Assembly (NCBI GenBank): GCA_018223385.1
Contig: JAGTTR010000021.1
Span: forward strand, 1 to 64,000
Direction of reading: 5' to 3'
Origin: Oscillospiraceae bacterium Marseille-Q3528
GTDB lineage: Bacteria > Bacillota > Clostridia > Lachnospirales > Lachnospiraceae
DNA length: 64,000 nucleotides
Of this stretch, positions 49,837 to 57,136 are shown piece after piece. A model generated the notes under the pieces. That model did no database searches and was not told the DNA's origin. It was given only the letters and a program-made list of their open reading frames with translations. The first letter of the stretch is position 1. Every line of letters starts with the position of its first letter. The position numbers and the translations under genes are program-made.

Positions 49837-50790
49837 ATGAAATTAGAAGCAGCAACAAGACCTACCATGTACTTTATTGGCGTTACCACAGGATCTTCTT
49901 CTATCATGAAGGTGTTCCCGGAGTGGGTAAAATATCTTGGCATTGATGCCCAGATTAAGGGCATTGACATTGCCATCCACGAGAAACCGGAAGTGTACCG
50001 CGAGGTAGTAGACTTTATCAAAAAAGATCCGCTGTCCCTGGGTGCCCTTGTTACCACCCACAAGATCGACATTTATGCGGCTGCGCACGACATGTTTGAC
50101 GTGATCGGGCCTTACGCAAAACAGTTTGGCGAGATTTCTTCCATTTACAAAGATGGGGACAAATATTGCTGCGAAGCAAAGGATCCCATCACCTGCGGAA
50201 TGGCAATGGAAGAGTTCGTTCCGGCAAATTACTGGAAAGAGCATCCGGAAGCAGGCGTGATGATCATGGGCGCAGGTGGAAGCTGTATTTCCATGTGTTC
50301 TTATTACATGAGAAATTCCGGCAAGGGCAATGATCCGAAGAACATCGTTGTGGCAAACCGTTCCACACCGAGACTGGATGAGTGCAAAAAGATCAACGAA
50401 GAGTTTTATCCGAACACAATCCCGGCAGAGTATTTCCTGACACCTGATCCGGGTCAGAATGATGACGTCATGGCAAAAGAGATGGGAGAGGGCTCTCTGA
50501 TCATCAATGCCACCGGCCTTGGAAAAGACCGTCCGGGTTCTCCGCTGACCGATGCGGCACAGTTCCCGAAGAAAGCCATTGTGTGGGAGATCAACTACAG
50601 AGGCGAGCTGACCTTCATGCATCAGGCAGAGGCACAGGAGAAAGAAAAAGAACTGGATATCCAGGATGGCTGGATGTATTTTGTATATGGCTGGACCCAG
50701 GTAATGGCTGATGTGTTCCACTGTGAGCTGCTTGGCGAGAAACTGCAGAAACTCAGCGAGATCGCACGTGAGGTACAGAGCAGAAAATAA
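49837..50790 (+). CDS. Shikimate-dehydrogenase-like oxidoreductase
   Basis: A 317-residue two-domain protein of the shikimate dehydrogenase family. GALVTTHKIDIY keeps the catalytic Lys of the NxTxPHK motif but not its usual wording; KDPITCG provides the Asp; VMIMGAGGSCISMCSYY is the NAD(P) loop; IINATGLGKDRPGSPL is the strand before the substrate. The substrate pocket residues differ from AroE, and no aromatic pathway gene is near. It lies 21 bases after the phosphotriesterase-like gene. A role on a sugar-derived cyclic or keto-acid substrate is inferred. Confidence 0.75.
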   Translation: MKLEAATRPTMYFIGVTTGSSSIMKVFPEWVKYLGIDAQIKGIDIAIHEKPEVYREVVDFIKKDPLSLGALVTTHKIDIYAAAHDMFDVIGPYAKQFGEISSIYKDGDKYCCEAKDPITCGMAMEEFVPANYWKEHPEAGVMIMGAGGSCISMCSYYMRNSGKGNDPKNIVVANRSTPRLDECKKINEEFYPNTIPAEYFLTPDPGQNDDVMAKEMGEGSLIINATGLGKDRPGSPLTDAAQFPKKAIVWEINYRGELTFMHQAEAQEKEKELDIQDGWMYFVYGWTQVMADVFHCELLGEKLQKLSEIAREVQSRK

Positions 50791-50805
50791 GAAAGGAGAT
50801 ATCTT

Positions 50806-51408
50806 ATGGCACATTTTAATGGCGGAGATAAACCGTTTGATTTTGAGAGAGGATTTGTCATTGATTTTGATCCCCAGACCGGTCTTTCCAAGACACTGGA
50901 TACGGGAAAAAGATATTTAAGCCAGATGAAAGGCATGTTTGCAGATGAGAAGGCTTACGAAGAGGCACTTGCAAAGGAGGACTCTGTTGTTTATGAGTTC
51001 CATTCCATGCCGGCGCCGGAGACACCGGGCGATTTCGCTTTTGGCTGCTCCATTCTGAATCCGGGAAAAGTGGGAGATGAGTATTATTTCACGAAAGGCC
51101 ATTTCCACACCATTCTCGACACCGGTGAAGTGTACTACTGCCTGAAGGGTCATGGCTATATGCTCATGGAAAATCCGGAGGGAGACTGGCTGGCTCTGGA
51201 AATGAAGGCAGGAGAGACGCTGTACGTGCCGAAACGCTATGCACACCGCAGCATCAACGTGAGTCCGGATGAGCAGCTCATCACTTACTTTGTATTCCGT
51301 GCAGATGCAGGCCATGACTACGGCACCATCGAGACCAAGGGCTATCGCAAGCTCATGGTGGAGCGTGACGGCAAACCGACCATCATCGACAATCCGAACT
51401 GGAAGTAA
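50806..51408 (+). CDS. Cupin-type glucose-6-phosphate isomerase
   Basis: A 200-residue metal-binding cupin: FTKGHFHTILDTGEVYYCLKG is the first cupin motif with His-His-Glu ligands and VPKRYAHRSINVSPDE the second. These match the archaeal-type phosphoglucose isomerase family, unrelated to bacterial Pgi. It would interconvert glucose 6-phosphate and fructose 6-phosphate or a similar aldose/ketose phosphate. AAGGAG precedes the ATG, 15 bases after the previous stop. Confidence 0.85.
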   Translation: MAHFNGGDKPFDFERGFVIDFDPQTGLSKTLDTGKRYLSQMKGMFADEKAYEEALAKEDSVVYEFHSMPAPETPGDFAFGCSILNPGKVGDEYYFTKGHFHTILDTGEVYYCLKGHGYMLMENPEGDWLALEMKAGETLYVPKRYAHRSINVSPDEQLITYFVFRADAGHDYGTIETKGYRKLMVERDGKPTIIDNPNWK

Positions 51409-51417
51409 GGATCGGAT

Positions 51418-52068
51418 ATGGAACAAAACGCAGATTCTGTTCTGTTTGATCTGGATGGGACGCTGTGGGATGCGGTACCGGTGATTTTTCGGGTGATTCA
51501 GGATCTTTTCCGGGATTATCCGTCTGTTCCGGCGGCGGACACAACGCTGGATGACATCTATCACTATATGGGGCTGCAGACCTGGGATATCCTGAAGCTT
51601 TGTTTTCCCGGCGCAGAGGACGAGACGGTGCAGAAGATCATGGATGATTACTGTTCCAGACTGCATCCTTATCTGAAACAGGGCGGGGCCGTGCTGTATG
51701 ACGGTGTGGAGGAGACCCTTCACACATTGTCAGAGCGGTATCAGCTGTTTCTGGTGAGCAACTGCGATGCAGAATATCTGGAGGGCTTCTGGGATCTGTT
51801 CAACCTGAAACCCTATTTCACCGGCTGGATCTGTGCCGGAGGAACCGGGCGGCCCAAGGATGAAAATATCCGTATCGTGCAGAAACAGTATGGTTTGCAG
51901 CATCCGGTGTATGTCGGTGATACGAACAAAGACCGGGAGGCGGCAGAGAAAACGAATGTGCCGTTTATCCATGCGGCTTACGGATTTGGAAAAGATGTAC
52001 CGGCGGTGCACAGGATCAGTAAAATTACAGAATTGCCAGATTATTTACAAACTTCTTCTATATTTTAA
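51418..52068 (+). CDS. HAD-family phosphatase
   Basis: A 216-residue HAD hydrolase of the phosphoglycolate-phosphatase shape: VLFDLDGTLWDAVPV (motif I), FLVSNCDAEYLEGF (II), GRPKDENIRIV (III, Lys) and PVYVGDTNKDREAAEKTNVPFIHAAYGFG (IV). An alpha-helical cap lies between motifs I and II. It probably dephosphorylates a sugar phosphate or salvages a dead-end product of the pathway. Starts nine bases after the isomerase gene; last gene before the terminator. Confidence 0.85.
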   Translation: MEQNADSVLFDLDGTLWDAVPVIFRVIQDLFRDYPSVPAADTTLDDIYHYMGLQTWDILKLCFPGAEDETVQKIMDDYCSRLHPYLKQGGAVLYDGVEETLHTLSERYQLFLVSNCDAEYLEGFWDLFNLKPYFTGWICAGGTGRPKDENIRIVQKQYGLQHPVYVGDTNKDREAAEKTNVPFIHAAYGFGKDVPAVHRISKITELPDYLQTSSIF

Positions 52069-52107
52069 AACAGGCCTCGGAGCGTAAAGCTTCGGGGTCT
52101 TGTTTTA
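52066..52107 (+). terminator. Terminator closing the sugar island
   Basis: TAAAACA-GGCCTCGGAGC pairs with GCTTCGGGGTC-TTGTTTTA around GTAAA (some G-T pairs), overlapping the HAD stop codon. The following 190 bases to 52299 hold no gene and no promoter I can support. Confidence 0.75.
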
Positions 52108-52299
52108 TGCAAAATCAAATGAGGTGTGATACTTAGATGTGTGAACAAAGTTGTCATGTGTTGTATATGCTAAAAAAGGTACTCATATAAGTAGTTCGAA
52201 ATACATATTTCCTGCATATGTTGGAAGCAAGAGGTGTGTTTGAATCTATGGAAATGTGTACAAACAAGGTATATGTGTCAAGTAGTGGAGGGTGAGTAG

Positions 52300-54078
52300 T
52301 TGCAGGATCAGAAACTGGAAAACCTGCTGAATCTGGCATTGGATGCAGCACCGGCAGAGCGGGAAAAATCCCTGAACCTGAATGTGGGATTTGACGAGGA
52401 GACGGACACCTGGGATGTGATCGTGAAATATTCCGGGGAGCTGACACCGGTGGAGGCGGAGACGGTGCAGGTGGTTCGGCTGCTGAATGAATATGCCATC
52501 ATTACGCTGACGGAGCAGCAGCTGGAGCGGCTGGCGCAGTTTCCACAGATCGAGTTTGTGGAAAAACCGAAACGGCTGTTCTTCGCGTTGAACAGAGGCC
52601 GGGCGGCTTCCTGCGTGGATCAGGTGCGCAACCTGGGGCTGAACCTGACGGGCCGGGGCGTGCTGGTGGCGGTGGTGGACTCCGGCGTGGATTACACGCA
52701 CCCGGATTTTCGAAACGAGGATGGCACCACAAGAATAGTTTCCATCTGGGATCAGACGATCCCGGCTGATGGGATGCTGGTGGAAGCAGATGGAATGGTT
52801 TTTCGCAATCTGCCGCCCAATGGCTACAGAGTGGGAACCGAATACTCCCGGGAACGGATCAATGCGGCGCTGGCAGCGGACAGTCTGGAAGAACAACAGC
52901 GTTTCGTCCCCAGCCGGGATCTGAGCGGACATGGCACAGGCGTGCTGGGCATTGCAGCGGGAAATGGGCGGGCATCTGCCGGGCGATATCGGGGCGTAGC
53001 ACCGGACAGCGATATTCTGGTGGTGCGGCTGGGGACACCCAGGCAGGGAGCGGCGGGGTTTCCCAGAACCACGGAACTCATGCAGGGCATTGACTATGCG
53101 GTGCGTCGGGCGCTGGAATTGCGGCTGCCGCTGGCGCTGAATCTGAGCTTTGGCAATACCTACGGTGCCCATGATGGCTCTACTCTGCTGGCAAGGTATC
53201 TGGACGACGTGTCCAATCTGTGGAAAAGCGTCATCAGCGTGGGAACCGGGAACGAAGCGGACAAGGCAGGCCATACGGCGGGAGATGTGCGGGAGGGAGA
53301 AGTGACGGAAATCCCGTTCACCATTGGCGCCTATGAGCCTGCCTTAAACATGCAGCTCTGGAAAAACTATGCAGATGTGTATGACGTTGCCATCATCCAT
53401 CCCTCCGGCCAGTCCACCGGGGAACTGCGCCGGGGTCTGGGAACACAGCGGTTTCGGCTGGGCCAGACCGAGTTGCTCATCTATTACGGGGAGCCTAGTC
53501 CGTCCAGCAAAGCCCAGGAAATTTATATAGACTTTTTACCCGTCGCGGATTACCTGGATGCGGGCATCTGGCGGATTCAGCTCCTGCCGAAGCGGATCGT
53601 CCAGGGCAATTATGACCTGTGGATGCCGTCTGCCGCTGCTCTGGGGGCGGACACGGGCTTTCTCTTTCCGATGCCGGAGACCACGCTTACCATTCCTTCC
53701 ACTGCGGAACGCGTCATCTCTGTCAGCGCCTACAACGCTGCTACAGACGCCTATGCGGAATTCTCCGGCCGCGGTTACACCCGGGAATTACAGGGCATCA
53801 AGCCGGATCTTGCTGCTCCCGGTGTAGATGTCACCACCACAGCCGTTGGCGGCGGTTATCGCAGCGTCACCGGCACTTCCTTTGCGTCACCTTTTGTGGC
53901 CGGGGCGGCAGCCCTTCTCATGCAGTGGGGCATCGTGGACGGCAATGATCCTTATATGTACGGGGAAAAAGTCAAGGCACAGCTCATCTTTGGTGCCAGG
54001 AAGCTGCGAGGGGAAGCGGAGTATCCCAATTCCCGGGTAGGGTGGGGCGCACTGTGCGTGGAGAATAGCATCCCCTGA
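52300..54078 (+). CDS. Subtilisin-family (S8) serine protease, CspB-like
   Basis: A 592-residue S8 protease without signal peptide. Residues 1-100 resemble the Csp prodomain (VIVKYSGELTPVEAETVQVVRLLNEYAIITL, FPQIEFVEKPKRLF). The catalytic triad is intact: Asp 127 (VVDSGVDYTHPDF), His 211 (SGHGTGVLGIAAG), Ser 527 (VTGTSFASPFVAGAAALL). Between about 330 and 480 is a beta-rich insert, as in the jelly-roll of clostridial Csp proteins. These cleave the spore cortex hydrolase SleC during germination. The start is TTG with GGAGGGTGA seven bases upstream. It may instead be a vegetative homologue; no other spore gene is near. Confidence 0.8.
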   Translation: MQDQKLENLLNLALDAAPAEREKSLNLNVGFDEETDTWDVIVKYSGELTPVEAETVQVVRLLNEYAIITLTEQQLERLAQFPQIEFVEKPKRLFFALNRGRAASCVDQVRNLGLNLTGRGVLVAVVDSGVDYTHPDFRNEDGTTRIVSIWDQTIPADGMLVEADGMVFRNLPPNGYRVGTEYSRERINAALAADSLEEQQRFVPSRDLSGHGTGVLGIAAGNGRASAGRYRGVAPDSDILVVRLGTPRQGAAGFPRTTELMQGIDYAVRRALELRLPLALNLSFGNTYGAHDGSTLLARYLDDVSNLWKSVISVGTGNEADKAGHTAGDVREGEVTEIPFTIGAYEPALNMQLWKNYADVYDVAIIHPSGQSTGELRRGLGTQRFRLGQTELLIYYGEPSPSSKAQEIYIDFLPVADYLDAGIWRIQLLPKRIVQGNYDLWMPSAAALGADTGFLFPMPETTLTIPSTAERVISVSAYNAATDAYAEFSGRGYTRELQGIKPDLAAPGVDVTTTAVGGGYRSVTGTSFASPFVAGAAALLMQWGIVDGNDPYMYGEKVKAQLIFGARKLRGEAEYPNSRVGWGALCVENSIP

Positions 54079-54125
54079 TTTTGCGTCATTTTTATTGCAA
54101 AAAAGTCGCATATTTTTTTGCTTTT

Positions 54126-54134
54126 TGGTATACT
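54126..54134 (+). promoter_or_regulatory. Extended -10 promoter of the MoxR gene
   Basis: TGG followed by TATACT (54129-54134), an extended -10 with no clear -35. It lies 27 bases before the TTG start. Confidence 0.4.
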
Positions 54135-54160
54135 GGACAGGAGAAAGGAAGCGGCGAGCA

Positions 54161-55078
54161 TTGTTGGAACAATTACGGGAACTGGGGATCCGGGAGGATC
54201 TGATTGAGGAGATAAAGGCTTTCCGGGAGGCGTATCCGGTGGCGGAGGATGACTGGACGAGGATTCCTGAGCCGGAGCAGTTTTATTACGGAAAGGATGT
54301 GTGGGAGCAGGCGATCACGGCACTTCTGTGCGGGGAGAATCTGCTGCTGGTGGGACACAAGGCGACGGGCAAGAACCTGTTTGCGGAGAATCTGGCAGGG
54401 GTTTTTGGAAGGCCGCGCTGGGATGTGTCTTTTCATGTGAATATGGATGCGGCGTCACTGATCGGCATGGATACGTTCCGGGGCGGTGAGGTGACGTTTC
54501 GGCCGGGGCCGGTGTATGCGGCGGCGAAGGCCGGCGGTTTTACGGTGCTGGATGAGGTCAATATGGCGAAGAGTGAGGCGGTGGCGGTGCTGCATGCCAC
54601 GCTGGATTTCCGGCGGGTGATCGACGTGCCGGGCTATGAGCGGATCGAGCTGCATCCGGCGACCCGGTTTATCGCCACGATGAATTACGGATATTCAGGG
54701 ACGAAGGAGCTGAATGAGGCGCTGGTATCGCGGTTTGCGGTGATCCAGATGCCGATGATTTCCCAGGAGAGCCTGATCCGGCTGATCTGCAAACATGCGC
54801 CGAAGATCCGGGAGGAGGCAGCCGGGGAGCTGGCGGCGGTGTTCCTGGATCTGCAGAAGAAATGCGAACATGCGGAGATTTCTTCGAAGGCGCTGGATCT
54901 GCGGGGGCTTCTGGCAGCGGTGGGCCTGATGGAGAAGGGACTGGATGTCCACACGGCGCTGGATATGGGCATTACGAATAAGTCGTTTGATCCCTATGAG
55001 CAGACGCTGATCCGGGATGCGATCCGGGCGAGGATTCCGCGGAAAACACAGAGGCAGGATTTTTTTGAAAAAGAATAA
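54161..55078 (+). CDS. MoxR-type AAA+ ATPase
   Basis: A 305-residue AAA+ protein. Walker A is GHKATGKN (residues 65-72) with Asn where Ser/Thr is normal; Walker B is FTVLDEVN; IATMNYGY is sensor 1; NEALVSRFAVIQMP holds the arginine finger. VNMDAASLIGMDTFRGGEVTFRPGPVYAAAKAGG is the MoxR-type insert. MoxR proteins act as chaperones with a VWA-domain partner, which is encoded next. No ATG is usable: TTG at 54161 or 54164 follows AAAGGAAG. A promoter lies inside the upstream open frame. Confidence 0.85.
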   Translation: MLEQLRELGIREDLIEEIKAFREAYPVAEDDWTRIPEPEQFYYGKDVWEQAITALLCGENLLLVGHKATGKNLFAENLAGVFGRPRWDVSFHVNMDAASLIGMDTFRGGEVTFRPGPVYAAAKAGGFTVLDEVNMAKSEAVAVLHATLDFRRVIDVPGYERIELHPATRFIATMNYGYSGTKELNEALVSRFAVIQMPMISQESLIRLICKHAPKIREEAAGELAAVFLDLQKKCEHAEISSKALDLRGLLAAVGLMEKGLDVHTALDMGITNKSFDPYEQTLIRDAIRARIPRKTQRQDFFEKE

Positions 55079-55203
55079 AGTCAGATACAGGAAATGCAAT
55101 GAAAAAATAGCAGAGTAAGCGGTAGTTGCATGACATCCGGAAAAGCGACCTACAGAGTGCAGGGATCGTAATTTTCAGGGCGTTGGGGAGAAAGATTTAC
55201 AGA

Positions 55204-57075
55204 ATGGAAGAGCAGGCGTTAAGGGAAGCTAAACGTGCACACAATTTCATATGGGCAGCAGCGGAGGATTATGGATTTGAACCGCTTTTTCTTGCATTTT
55301 CGCCGGACGGAATGGCGGATCTGTATCTGAATCTGATCATCGGGCTGGCGCACAAATGGTGCGAGCAGGAGAAGCTGGATGCGTTTTTTGAACAGCTGGG
55401 CGGAAAAGACGAGGAGCTGTATGAGGGACTGCTCTGGATCGGCCTGGAAAATGCATTGTATGAAAAGGAGCAGAAGGTGCGCCCGGCGCTGACGGCGCTC
55501 CGGCAGGAGTATGCCCGGGAGAGCCTGCAGCGATACCAGCGTTACAGGGAGTATGCCAGGATCGAGCAGCTGCGAAACGGGCACTGCCGGGAGATCCTGG
55601 GGGAGCCCTCGGGCCTGCCGGAGGAGGAAGAGCGGATTTTACACGCATTTTCCTATACGGGGGACATGACGACGGAACAGCTTCTGGAGCGCACCCGTGA
55701 CAATCTGTGGCAATATTTTTTCTATCGGCCGACAGCGGGCAAAACGCAGGACGGCATTTATTTTCTGCAAAAGGTGGCAGGCGCTTTTCATTCGGTGGGC
55801 AAGGTGAGCAACACCTATGTCCGGGCGAAGCAGTATGAAGATGAGAATGCATCTACAGACGGAAAAGCGGGGACGATGGAACAGGCCAGACACTATCTGC
55901 TGCAGTTTTCTGTGCACCGGGATCCGGAGGAGACAAAGCGGTATGTGGAGGCCTGTTTTGGAAAGAGCATGTACACGGAACAGCAGCAGGAGGAAGTGGA
56001 GCGCCAGCTGTGCACCGGCAATCACAAAAACAGTCATTTATTGTTTACGCGGGGACGTACTATCGCACCAAAGCATACGGCAGCCGTACAGAATGTAATG
56101 ACGGCGGGAAAAGAGAAAATGACATCCGAAGTAAGTATGCCAGCGGATATACAGGAATCACAGGGCGCAAAGCCCGAAACAATGCCCGAGCAGGAGTCCA
56201 CCATTGCTGCGCACGGCTTTCATGAAAAAAGAGAAGCCCGCGAGATCCGGGAATTTCAGACGGAATGCGCCGAACAGTACCGGAAAAATAAAGCGCATTT
56301 TGAAAAGAACCGTGCGATTTATGAGAATAGCATCCGCAAGCTGACGGAGAGCCTGAAGGTCTGCCTGGAGACGCAGGACGAGACATTTCCGACCATGGCC
56401 ACGCACGGGAGAATCCACGCCCCCAGCGTCTGGAAGGCGGTGTATCTGGACAATCCCCGGGTGTTTGCGCACAGGGAAGAGGTGGAGATCCCGGGATTTT
56501 CGGTGGATATTCTCATGGATGCTTCCTCCTCGCGGAAACAGATGCAGGAGCAGATCGCAGCCCAGGCGTATGTCCTGGCGGAGAGCCTGGGACAGTGCGG
56601 GATCCCGGTCCAGATTTATTCCTACTGCAGCATCCGCGGCTTCACTGTGATGCGGCTGTTCCAGAGTTACGACGAGACGGTCAGGAGCGATGCGCTGTTT
56701 CACTATGTGGCGGCCGGAAACAACCGGGACGGGCTGGCGCTGCGGGCGGCAGGCCATCTGATGGAGACGGGAAGCAAATCCAGGAAAATCCTGCTGGTGC
56801 TGACGGATGCCAGCCCCCAGGATGACCAGGATGCCGGGGAGGGTGCTTTCTATAAAAATAAAGAATACACGGATCTGCTGGCGGTGCAGGACACGGCAAG
56901 GGAAGTGCGGGCGCTGAAGCAGAAAGGCATCCAGGTGATCGGGATTTTCATGGGAAGTCCCAGGGGCGGCCAGGTGGCCGGTGAGATTTTCGGACGGGAG
57001 CTGGTGAAAATTCAGAACATCGGTGAATTTTCCGGCGCGGTGGGAAGAATTTTGCGGGAAGTAATTCTTTCCTGA
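55204..57075 (+). CDS. VWA-domain protein, partner of the MoxR ATPase
   Basis: A 623-residue protein. The first 300 residues are helical and charged and match nothing I recognise. Residues about 430-620 form a von Willebrand A domain with the metal-ion site DASSS (439-443), TMNxx-like FHYVAAGNNRDGLALRAA and ILLVLTDASPQDD. This resembles the CobT/NorD-type VWA partners of MoxR ATPases. GGGGAGAAAG lies about 11 bases before ATG 55204; a TTG at 55126 would add 26 residues. A pair like this usually assembles or activates a third protein, still to be identified. Confidence 0.82.
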   Translation: MEEQALREAKRAHNFIWAAAEDYGFEPLFLAFSPDGMADLYLNLIIGLAHKWCEQEKLDAFFEQLGGKDEELYEGLLWIGLENALYEKEQKVRPALTALRQEYARESLQRYQRYREYARIEQLRNGHCREILGEPSGLPEEEERILHAFSYTGDMTTEQLLERTRDNLWQYFFYRPTAGKTQDGIYFLQKVAGAFHSVGKVSNTYVRAKQYEDENASTDGKAGTMEQARHYLLQFSVHRDPEETKRYVEACFGKSMYTEQQQEEVERQLCTGNHKNSHLLFTRGRTIAPKHTAAVQNVMTAGKEKMTSEVSMPADIQESQGAKPETMPEQESTIAAHGFHEKREAREIREFQTECAEQYRKNKAHFEKNRAIYENSIRKLTESLKVCLETQDETFPTMATHGRIHAPSVWKAVYLDNPRVFAHREEVEIPGFSVDILMDASSSRKQMQEQIAAQAYVLAESLGQCGIPVQIYSYCSIRGFTVMRLFQSYDETVRSDALFHYVAAGNNRDGLALRAAGHLMETGSKSRKILLVLTDASPQDDQDAGEGAFYKNKEYTDLLAVQDTAREVRALKQKGIQVIGIFMGSPRGGQVAGEIFGRELVKIQNIGEFSGAVGRILREVILS

Positions 57076-57078
57076 GCT

Positions 57079-57106
57079 TGCGCAGCAGGAGAAAACTGGT
57101 TACAAT
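57079..57106 (+). promoter_or_regulatory. Candidate promoter of the hybrid kinase gene
   Basis: TTGCGC (57079-57084), 16-base spacer, TACAAT (57101-57106), in the 60-base gap after the VWA gene. Confidence 0.4.
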
Positions 57107-57136
57107 AGGGCTAAAGAAAATTTGGTCGAAAAGGCG

